Below are positions 1 to 5,728 of a stretch of 11,708 nt of DNA, in pieces. The DNA lies in assembly GCA_947598455.1 (NCBI GenBank), contig CANQFI010000047.1:1-11708 (forward strand), read 5' to 3'. This DNA comes from an uncultured Bacilli bacterium. GTDB taxonomy: Bacteria; Bacillota_I; Bacilli_A; RF39; UBA660. A program made the position numbers and the translations under genes. Numbering within the stretch: position 1 is the first letter of the stretch; the number at the start of each line of letters is the position of its first letter. Under the pieces are notes generated by a model. That model made no database searches and was not told the origin of the DNA. It saw nothing but the letters and a program-made list of their open reading frames with translations.

Positions 1-1043
1 TCATAAGTATCACCATCTTTAGTGACAATCATTTTAGCAGTTTGTTCATTAACAGTTAAGGTACCTGTTTTATCAGAGGCAATAACCGTACAACTACCTA
101 AAGATTCAACAGCATTTAGTTTTTTTACTATAACATTTTTCTTAGCCATACGTTTAGAAGCGATAGTTAGAGCCATAGTAAGAGCTAGAGGAAGTCCTTC
201 TGGCATAGCTGAAACAGATAAAGCGATTACACATAAGAAGATTTCATTAGTTGGATAACCTTTGACTAATAAAATGATTGTCGTAATAATAGCTACTAAA
301 ACAATAATAATACTAATTTGTTTTGAAAATTTTTCAGTTCTAATAGTTAGCGGAGATTTTTCTTCTTTAGTATTGGTAACTTTATCAGCAATATGACCAA
401 TTTCTGTTTGCGTACCAATAGCTGTTACAACAGCATGAGCACGACCAGTAATGACAGAAGTACCTGCATAAATCATATTAATTCTTTCAGCTAAAGGAGT
501 ATCTTTACTTAACTCATCAGAAGCTTTGATAACCCCCACACTTTCACCAGTTAAAGCAGACTCATCTACTTGGAAGTTATGACACTCGATAATTCGAGCA
601 TCAGCAGATATTTTAGTACCACTTTCTAAAACAATGATATCACCAACAGTTACTTCACTAGAATCTATTTCAATTTCTTTATCATCTCTTATTACTCTAG
701 TTGTTACCTTAATCATATTAATTAGACTTTGCGCATCTTTACGAGCTTTCCACTCTTCAAAAGTACCCATTAAAACATCAACTAAAATAATAAATATTAA
801 AGCAATAGCATCTACTACTTCATGAGCAACAAATGATAAAATGACAGTTACGACAAGAATTAATTCAATAGGATTATAAAATTGGGAAATAAAGATTTTA
901 AAAATACTATCTTGTTTCGCAGCTGGTAATTCATTTTTACCATATTTGGCTTGTTTTTCTTTAACTTGTTCTTTATTTAAACCATGTTTACTAGTTTTTA
1001 ATTCTTCGAGTGTTTCTTCAGTACTTTTAAAAAAATAATTCAT
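1..1043 (-). CDS. Calcium-type P-type cation-transporting ATPase (N-terminal part, runs off window)
   Basis: This membrane ATPase pumps cations through an aspartyl-phosphate intermediate; the P2 subtype with this M4 motif is typically Ca2+. The window holds the first 347 residues. In order I see an N-terminal cation-ATPase region (about 1-65), M1-M2 helices (about 46-95), an actuator domain with TGES at 165-168, M3 (about 243-262), M4 with PEGLP at 281-285, and the phosphorylation motif DKTGTLT at 324-330 (phospho-acceptor D324). The nucleotide-binding domain and M5-M10 lie beyond position 1. The ATG at 1041-1043 follows an AGAGGAAG ribosome site. It appears to be its own transcription unit, with an extended -10 promoter at 1124-1132 and a terminator-like hairpin in the leader. 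The frame is intact and all motifs are canonical. The family is certain; the ion (Ca2+ versus another cation) is inferred. Confidence 0.95.
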   Translation of the reverse strand, partial: MNYFFKSTEETLEELKTSKHGLNKEQVKEKQAKYGKNELPAAKQDSIFKIFISQFYNPIELILVVTVILSFVAHEVVDAIALIFIILVDVLMGTFEEWKARKDAQSLINMIKVTTRVIRDDKEIEIDSSEVTVGDIIVLESGTKISADARIIECHNFQVDESALTGESVGVIKASDELSKDTPLAERINMIYAGTSVITGRAHAVVTAIGTQTEIGHIADKVTNTKEEKSPLTIRTEKFSKQISIIIVLVAIITTIILLVKGYPTNEIFLCVIALSVSAMPEGLPLALTMALTIASKRMAKKNVIVKKLNAVESLGSCTVIASDKTGTLTVNEQTAKMIVTKDGDTY

Positions 1044-1075
1044 ATACTTCCTCTTTTCACTTGATTATTTCTATA

Positions 1076-1098
1076 AAAACTTGCACGAGGCAAGTTTT
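1076..1098 (-). terminator. Hairpin terminator after the glycosyltransferase operon, also in the P-type ATPase leader
   Basis: A 9-bp perfect stem (AAAACTTGC / GCAAGTTTT) with a 5-nt loop is followed on the minus strand by TTTTTATAG. It begins 66 bases after the stop at 1164 and fits an intrinsic terminator for the glycosyltransferase operon. It lies downstream of the extended -10 promoter at 1124-1132 and upstream of the ATPase start at 1043, so it could also attenuate the ATPase transcript. The U-run is short, so termination efficiency is uncertain. Confidence 0.6.
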
Positions 1099-1123
1099 AT
1101 TTACTTCCTTACATTATATAGAG

Positions 1124-1132
1124 ATTATACCA
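1124..1132 (-). promoter_or_regulatory. Extended -10 promoter for the P-type ATPase
   Basis: The minus strand reads TGGTATAAT, a perfect extended -10 element (TG at 1131-1132, TATAAT at 1124-1129). No good -35 box lies 17 bases upstream. The predicted start near 1117 gives a leader of about 74 nt that contains the hairpin at 1076-1098. Confidence 0.6.
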
Positions 1133-1163
1133 TATAATATAAGTTATTTCTATAATATTTATT

Positions 1164-1964
1164 TTATAAGAAAGTTTCGCGATACTTGTTTTCGCCAGTT
1201 AATAAAGAATGTTCTAATACTTCGATACGCAAAGGTATGTTAGCATTATCTATTCTTTTAATTAAACTTTCTTTATGATTAGGATATTTAATAGCTAAAC
1301 GATATAATTTTAAATATTCTTCTAGAAGATCAAGCATAGTATCTTCCGTAATTGGTTTAGTTACATTACTATTTGGAACTATACGATAAGTAAAGAATGA
1401 TTCTTTAAAAGTAGTATAAGTTTGAGCTTTACATAGAGCTTCTAAAGTAAAAGAAATATCTTCATATCTTTTACATTCAGGAAAAGATATGTTAGTTAAT
1501 AGTTCTTTTTTGAAGCATTTAGTAGGACATCCTAGATATTCTGTTTTAGCAATACGTTTAGGTAATGGTTCATCTTCTTCGGTCATATAGACAAATTCAC
1601 CAGTTGTTCTTTTTTTAGTAAAATCTAAAAAGATAATATCTTCATTAGTAATTAAAGAAGCTAATTTAGAAAGAACGGAAGAAGATGATAAGTAATCATC
1701 ACTATCTAAGAAGATTATATAATCTCCTGTTGCTTCTTTTAAACCACAATTTCTAGCACCACCGGCTTGTCTGCGATTAGTATTTAATAGTTTGTCTACT
1801 GGAAATTTTTTAATTTCATTTAAACTATTATCAGTACTACCATCATCGATAACTATTACTTCAAAGTTTTTATATGTTTGATTATAAATACTATTTAAGC
1901 ATTCAGATATATATGGTTCTTTATTATAATTTGGAACAATAAAAGTAAATTTTATTTCACTCAT
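1164..1964 (-). CDS. Family 2 glycosyltransferase (third gene of the GT operon)
   Basis: This is a GT-A fold inverting glycosyltransferase that transfers a sugar from a nucleotide-sugar, probably at the inner face of the membrane. In the 266-residue form, the N-terminal FIVPNYNKE stretch leads into DDGSTD (40-45, nucleotide binding), then the metal-binding DSDD (87-90), and an ED pair (168-169) in the place of the catalytic base. The C-terminal 90 residues are helical, with no membrane span. A GTG three bases upstream at 1967 is possible, but AGGTGA is six bases before this ATG and only three before the GTG. That same AGGTGA contains the stop codon of the preceding gene, so the two are translationally coupled. 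Family members decorate polysaccharides, teichoic acids or glycolipids; donor and acceptor cannot be told from sequence. Confidence 0.92.
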   Translation of the reverse strand: MSEIKFTFIVPNYNKEPYISECLNSIYNQTYKNFEVIVIDDGSTDNSLNEIKKFPVDKLLNTNRRQAGGARNCGLKEATGDYIIFLDSDDYLSSSSVLSKLASLITNEDIIFLDFTKKRTTGEFVYMTEEDEPLPKRIAKTEYLGCPTKCFKKELLTNISFPECKRYEDISFTLEALCKAQTYTTFKESFFTYRIVPNSNVTKPITEDTMLDLLEEYLKLYRLAIKYPNHKESLIKRIDNANIPLRIEVLEHSLLTGENKYRETFL

Positions 1965-1970
1965 CACTTA

Positions 1971-1976
1971 TCACCT
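1971..1976 (-). promoter_or_regulatory. Ribosome binding site overlapping a stop codon (translational coupling)
   Basis: The minus strand reads AGGTGA. Its last three bases are the TGA stop of the GT4 gene, and its spacing selects the ATG at 1964 rather than the GTG at 1967 as start of the next glycosyltransferase. Confidence 0.65.
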
Positions 1977-3038
1977 ATCATTTTTTAAATTTATACAATA
2001 ATCAAAGTAATTGATAAATTCTAAGATTATTTTACCACCATCATAGGCTTTTATACTATCCATGTTTTCATCAGAAAGTTCTTTTAATAGAGAACGATTA
2101 TTATAAAGAGTTATTAGTTTGTTTCTTAAGGCTTTTTTAATAGCACTATCTTCTTGACCATTTTTACGATCACCAATAATAAAGTCTTGTTCTTTAGGAC
2201 CTAGGGCTTCTCTTACAACACCAACATCAGTTGTTATAACAGGTACTCCACAATACATTGCTTCAAGAATTGGTAAAGGAGTTCCTTCATGAAGAGAAGT
2301 ACATAAGCAAACATCAATTTGACTATAATATTTTAACATTTCTTGATGTGTTCTTAGTTTTTCATTACGATCAGCAAAAAAGCCTTTGATGTTATAGCCT
2401 ACTTTATTTAAGTCGATAAGAACTGGTTTAATAATAGTATTTAAACCTTTTAGATCAAGATCATTAAACTTTCGGGCACTATTTCCTACCCAACCAACTA
2501 CTAGTTTTTTATTTTCATTATTAAAACGTTCTAAATTAAGAGGTTTTAGATTAGTATAATCGATAATATCATGAACTACACCATAAGGTTTGCGATAGTC
2601 ACTTATGTTTAGATATTCATTATATAATTTCTTAGAAGATACATAATATGAACAAGTATATTTATTAAAGACATTTTTATAATTGGCAATACTATCATTA
2701 TCTAAATATAAAAAGTCATAAACACCGGTTGATATTTTAGTACTTATTTCGTCTAAATATTTTTTTAGATTATAAGAGTTGGCAACTACTCTACTTTTAA
2801 ATTCTGGTGATTCTAGTAGTAAAAGAGATTTTCGCCAAAAGAAATGAATTAAATCACAATCTTTATTACGTTCTATACAATCGAATAATTCTTCGGGGTT
2901 GGTATACATATCAAAATAATCAAGACGAATATCATATTTATAAGATAAATCTTTTTTTAATTCTTGAGCTATCATATCAAAAGCCCAACCTTTAGCATCA
3001 CATACTAAACAGATTTTAGCTTTAGTTTTCTTTGTCAT
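1971..3038 (-). CDS. Family 4 (GT-B fold) glycosyltransferase (second gene of the GT operon)
   Basis: This 355-residue retaining glycosyltransferase has two Rossmann-like halves. The N-terminal acceptor half (about 1-175) is diverged, with LICLV-like first strand residues and IHFFWRKS near 64-71. The C-terminal half starts at VGWVGNSARKF (181-191) and carries the GT4 EX7E signature, E251 to E259, in EGTPLPILEAMYCGVPVI, which binds the nucleotide-sugar donor. No transmembrane helix is visible, so it is probably cytosolic or peripheral. The ATG start overlaps the stop of the upstream GT2 gene by 4 bp (ATGA), with a GGAAAGGG ribosome site inside that gene. Position between two GT2 enzymes suggests consecutive steps on one glycan. 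Sugar specificity is unknown. Confidence 0.9.
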   Translation of the reverse strand: MTKKTKAKICLVCDAKGWAFDMIAQELKKDLSYKYDIRLDYFDMYTNPEELFDCIERNKDCDLIHFFWRKSLLLLESPEFKSRVVANSYNLKKYLDEISTKISTGVYDFLYLDNDSIANYKNVFNKYTCSYYVSSKKLYNEYLNISDYRKPYGVVHDIIDYTNLKPLNLERFNNENKKLVVGWVGNSARKFNDLDLKGLNTIIKPVLIDLNKVGYNIKGFFADRNEKLRTHQEMLKYYSQIDVCLCTSLHEGTPLPILEAMYCGVPVITTDVGVVREALGPKEQDFIIGDRKNGQEDSAIKKALRNKLITLYNNRSLLKELSDENMDSIKAYDGGKIILEFINYFDYCINLKNDR

Positions 3039-4057
3039 AAAGTCCCTTTCCTTTTCATCTTCTGTCTTTTTTCTAGAAAATTATAAAATAATTCACGATT
3101 ATATAAGATTAAATATAAACAAGATTTTTGAGAATTATTAAGGAATGGTAATAATTTGGTTTCTAAGTTTTGATCTTGAAGAGATTTATCGATTATATCA
3201 AAGATAATATTAGATTTTTCAGCAACAGTTTGATATTTTCGCTCAGCAATCACATATTTAACACTAATACTGATAATAGATTCTAATAAAGCATAAAGAT
3301 TATATACTTCATATTTAGGGTAATTTTTTTGAACATCTTGATAACGATATAAAGCAACATCTAAAAAGTCATTTAAATTCTTTTCTGAACAAGTAGCTGT
3401 AATACTATTTTTTCTTTTTAAATACATATAGCATTCTTTATTAACATATGCTATTTTATTAATTTTTTTAGACATTTCATAAGTAAATAGAACATCTTCA
3501 TAACTTATATTTTCTTTAAATTGACAATTAGTAAATAATTTACGATTATATAATTTAGTACAGACATAGTTTTTAAAACTATGACGTAATAAGACTTCTT
3601 TTAAAATTTCACTTTTAGAATAGATATTAATTTCAGAAGCATAATTAATTTGTGTAATATCAACACTTGGTTCAATTCTTTCACCATTTTCACGAACCAT
3701 TATTAATTTAACACTAGCAACATCACAATGGTTAGATTTAAGAGCATTTAAAAGAGTTTCACAATAGTCTTCAGTTAAAACATCATCACTATCAATGAAA
3801 GATATATATTTACCACTACTATATTTAATACCAAGATTTCTTGTAGCTGATAAGCCTTTATTAGATTCATGAAAGACTTTAATTCGGGAATCTTTTAAGG
3901 CATATTTATCACATATTTTAGGAGATGAATCAGTTGATCCATCATCAATTAAGATAATTTCTAAGTTGTGATATGTTTGCTTTAAGATACTGTCTAAACA
4001 TTTATTTAAATATTTTTCTACATTGTACACCGGTACAATGAGGCTAATTTTATCCAT
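3035..4057 (-). CDS. Family 2 glycosyltransferase (first gene of the GT operon)
   Basis: This is a 340-residue GT-A glycosyltransferase, longer than the other GT2 in the operon. It opens with ISLIVPVYNVEKYL (4-17), then DDGSTD (38-43), the metal-binding DSDD (89-92) and a YED catalytic-base motif (186-188). The region after about 200 is a helical tail ending in a strongly basic stretch (KRQKMKRKG), which may help membrane contact. The ATG follows TGGTGA with seven bases of spacing. It is transcribed from the promoter at 4116-4144, with a 19-bp palindrome at the transcript start. It overlaps the GT4 gene by 4 bp. Enzymes like this are common in capsular polysaccharide, teichoic acid and glycolipid clusters, but no polymerase, flippase or nucleotide-sugar synthesis gene is here to say which. 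Confidence 0.93.
   Translation of the reverse strand: MDKISLIVPVYNVEKYLNKCLDSILKQTYHNLEIILIDDGSTDSSPKICDKYALKDSRIKVFHESNKGLSATRNLGIKYSSGKYISFIDSDDVLTEDYCETLLNALKSNHCDVASVKLIMVRENGERIEPSVDITQINYASEINIYSKSEILKEVLLRHSFKNYVCTKLYNRKLFTNCQFKENISYEDVLFTYEMSKKINKIAYVNKECYMYLKRKNSITATCSEKNLNDFLDVALYRYQDVQKNYPKYEVYNLYALLESIISISVKYVIAERKYQTVAEKSNIIFDIIDKSLQDQNLETKLLPFLNNSQKSCLYLILYNRELFYNFLEKRQKMKRKGTL
4021..4040 (-). repeat. Perfect 8-bp inverted repeat early in the GT2 coding region
   Basis: CATTGTAC and GTACAATG flank a 4-nt loop within codons 6-13 of the first glycosyltransferase. It encodes the conserved PVYN segment, so it may be coincidental. In RNA it would form a stable hairpin just after the start codon. 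Confidence 0.4.
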
Positions 4058-4087
4058 ATTTTTTTCACCATATTTTTTTAATTATTA

Positions 4088-4106
4088 ACGAATTATTATA
4101 ATTCGT
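4088..4106. promoter_or_regulatory. 19-bp perfect palindrome at the GT operon transcription start (candidate operator)
   Basis: ACGAATTAT-T-ATAATTCGT is a perfect 9+1+9 palindrome about 10 bases downstream of the -10 box, covering roughly +3 to +21. It has a one-base centre and no U-run, so it does not look like a terminator. It fits a dimeric repressor operator or a 5' stabilising hairpin. No regulator gene is next to it. Confidence 0.5.
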
Positions 4107-4115
4107 CATGAATAA

Positions 4116-4144
4116 ATACTAGCACAATTATATTAAAAAGGCAA
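4116..4144 (-). promoter_or_regulatory. Promoter of the glycosyltransferase operon
   Basis: On the minus strand TTGCCT (4139-4144) is separated by 17 bases from TAGTAT (4116-4121), which is preceded by TG one base upstream (extended -10, TGCTAGTAT). The predicted start is near 4109, giving a leader of about 52 nt to the ATG at 4057. Confidence 0.65.
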
Positions 4145-4171
4145 ATTCAGTTTTACTTAATAATTGGTAAA

Positions 4172-5017
4172 CTAAAAGAGCTTTAAAATAAGTTCTAAAG
4201 TAATACCGGTTAGAGAACCAATTAAGTATAAAGTTAGTAAAATTAAGATATTTTCTTTTAAAGATTTATTAGATTTAAATAAGACAATTAAAGCTACTCC
4301 ACTACCAGTAAGTAAACCTGATAAAGTACTAGCAAAACTAATAGTATTACTTAAATATAATTCAGTAATCATAATACTAGAACCACAGTTAGGTATAAGA
4401 CCGATTAAACTAGTTATTAAAGGACCTATTAAACTATTTTTATATAATATTTTAGATAAAGAAGATGAGCCAATATAAGTAAATAAAATATTAATAATAA
4501 AAGTAATAATTAAGATATAAAGAACTGTTTTTAAAGTATGAATAATACTTGATTTAATTAAACTATCACTTTCTTCACATCCACAATGTTCATCTTGACA
4601 TATATCATAGATTTTATCTTCCTTTTTCTTACGAAAGATAAAGTCAATTAAATAGCCAAAGAAAAGACCAATTATAAACTTACATAATAAAATTAAGAGA
4701 ATAATTTTAATATCTACTTTATTTGATAACATAATTGGTAACATTTCATCACTAGTTGATAAATATATAGCAATTAAAGTTCCTAAAGATATAATTCTAG
4801 TTATATATAAATTAGTGGCAACTACAGAAAAACCACATTGAGGTATTAAACCTAATAAACTTCCGAGTACGGGAGAATATTTACCACTCTTTTTAATTAC
4901 TTCTTCACTTTTAGAATTTAGTTTATGTTCAACATATTCGATAATAAAAAAGGCAACAAATAAAAAAGGTACTAATTTGACAGTATCTAGTAATGTATCA
5001 ATAATAATACCTTTCAT
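4172..5017 (-). CDS. ArsP_2-like putative heavy-metal/arsenic exporter permease
   Basis: This 281-residue polytopic membrane protein resembles the ArsP_2 group (PF11449), annotated as putative 10-TM metal exporter, arsenic efflux or manganese transporter. It is two homologous halves: GLIPQCGFS in the first (about 56-64) and GLIPNCGSS in the second (about 206-214), each followed by a matching helix pair, as in an inverted-repeat carrier. Between them a cytosolic loop holds CQDEHCGCEE (about 140-149), with three Cys and one His that could bind a soft metal. The TSDEMLP segment (88-94) is another marker. A GTG at 5026 would add three residues, but AAGGAAG lies directly against it and is well spaced (8 nt) from this ATG. 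It follows the CmpB-like gene by 17 bases in one operon. Substrate is inferred from family names, not shown. Confidence 0.8.
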   Translation of the reverse strand: MKGIIIDTLLDTVKLVPFLFVAFFIIEYVEHKLNSKSEEVIKKSGKYSPVLGSLLGLIPQCGFSVVATNLYITRIISLGTLIAIYLSTSDEMLPIMLSNKVDIKIILLILLCKFIIGLFFGYLIDFIFRKKKEDKIYDICQDEHCGCEESDSLIKSSIIHTLKTVLYILIITFIINILFTYIGSSSLSKILYKNSLIGPLITSLIGLIPNCGSSIMITELYLSNTISFASTLSGLLTGSGVALIVLFKSNKSLKENILILLTLYLIGSLTGITLELILKLF

Positions 5018-5025
5018 AAGAAACA

Positions 5026-5032
5026 CTTCCTT
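5026..5032 (-). promoter_or_regulatory. Ribosome binding site that fixes the ArsP_2-like start
   Basis: AAGGAAG on the minus strand lies 8 nt before the ATG at 5017 but abuts the alternative GTG at 5026, supporting the ATG. Confidence 0.6.
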
Positions 5033-5034
5033 TT

Positions 5035-5673
5035 TTATTTTTTATTCCAACGTTCATTAAACATATTATTTAAATAATCAACACCGAAATATTTATCTAA
5101 GACTTCTTCAAATTTATTGTTTGGAGGAATATTTTGTTCATATTTTTTACCACGATCTATAGCAGCAAAAGTTAACAAGCAATCGAATATTAAGAAAACA
5201 ATCATTAATTTCATTAATTTAATGCTATTATTTTTATTTAATTTAGCAATTAATTTTTGAATTTGAGGGTATAGAAATTTTATCCAAAAAATTCCAAGTA
5301 ACCCCCAAAATATGGAGTATGTTAAGCAAATACGGCCATTTATATTAAAAGGTTTTCTTTGATAATTCCAAGCAACAAAACCAAACATTAACTCCATTAA
5401 ATAACTCATTATATATTCAAGAATTGAACCAGTGGCAAAAGAAACACAGAATATTTCAAAGTTACCTTTATTTTTTAAACGATATAAAATCACAGTTAAA
5501 ACTATGGCACCTACACCATATACAACATTAAATGGCCCTATTACTAAAGCAGTATGGTTTATTAAAGCACCTTTTTTTATAAGAGTCCATATTCCTTCGA
5601 TTATCCAACCAACGATACAACCGAATATAAAGGTATAAAACAAATCATGAAAAGATATTTTCTCTGATTTCAT
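5035..5673 (-). CDS. Putative CmpB-type integral membrane protein (PF06541, 'ABC transporter type IV')
   Basis: This 212-residue membrane protein has about five helices (near 10-28, 45-64, 73-94, 116-133 and 155-172). Family markers are GWIIEGIW in the first helix, GPFNVVYGVGAI (46-57), EYIMSYLMELMFG (86-98) and WNYQRKPFNINGRICL (102-117). That set fits the CmpB family, which is called a putative ABC transporter permease although no ATPase partner is next to it here; the biochemical role is not established. An ATG at 5688 would add five residues, but it falls at the predicted transcription start (about 5690). This ATG has GGGGAA five bases ahead. It is the first gene of a two-gene unit with the metal-exporter-like gene. 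Confidence 0.82.
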   Translation of the reverse strand: MKSEKISFHDLFYTFIFGCIVGWIIEGIWTLIKKGALINHTALVIGPFNVVYGVGAIVLTVILYRLKNKGNFEIFCVSFATGSILEYIMSYLMELMFGFVAWNYQRKPFNINGRICLTYSIFWGLLGIFWIKFLYPQIQKLIAKLNKNNSIKLMKLMIVFLIFDCLLTFAAIDRGKKYEQNIPPNNKFEEVLDKYFGVDYLNNMFNERWNKK

Positions 5674-5678
5674 ATAAA

Positions 5679-5684
5679 TTCCCC
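5679..5684 (-). promoter_or_regulatory. Ribosome binding site that fixes the CmpB-like start
   Basis: GGGGAA on the minus strand is 5 nt before the ATG at 5673 and downstream of the alternative ATG at 5688, so it can serve only the internal start. Confidence 0.55.
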
Positions 5685-5696
5685 ACATTGCTTTAG

Positions 5697-5725
5697 ATTA
5701 TATCACTTACTTATATTTAGTGCAA
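5697..5725 (-). promoter_or_regulatory. Promoter of the CmpB-like / ArsP_2-like operon
   Basis: TTGCAC (5720-5725), a 17-base spacer and a perfect TATAAT (5697-5702) carrying the TG extension (TGATATAAT) give a strong promoter. Its -35 box starts three bases after the stop codon of the large upstream gene, and I see no terminator in between. Confidence 0.7.
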
Positions 5726-5728
5726 TTT

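Noticed and set aside
22..825. Plus-strand open frames at 22-258 and 634-825
   Set aside because: They lie antisense within the P-type ATPase, whose minus-strand frame contains TGES, PEGLP and DKTGTLT; they have no ribosome site or recognisable motif.
1061..1243. Plus-strand 60-codon open frame across the ATPase leader and GT2 end
   Set aside because: It overlaps the terminator hairpin, the promoter and the end of a firm glycosyltransferase gene, and its product looks like translated AT-rich intergenic DNA.
2807..2995. Plus-strand open frame inside the GT4 gene
   Set aside because: It is antisense to a clear GT4 enzyme with an EX7E motif and has no independent support.
4149..4173. Inverted repeat AGTTTTAC / GTAAACT at the end of the ArsP_2-like gene as a terminator
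   Set aside because: The stem has a bulge, an AT-rich 10-nt loop and no T-run directly after it; a T-run appears only later and overlaps the next promoter. Readthrough into the GT operon is possible.
5432..5638. Plus-strand open frame inside the CmpB-like gene
   Set aside because: It is antisense to conserved CmpB motifs and has no ribosome site.
5704..5722. CACT...AGTG inverted repeat between the -35 and -10 boxes of the CmpB-like promoter
   Set aside because: Only four base pairs match at the ends and the interior is not symmetric, which is expected by chance.
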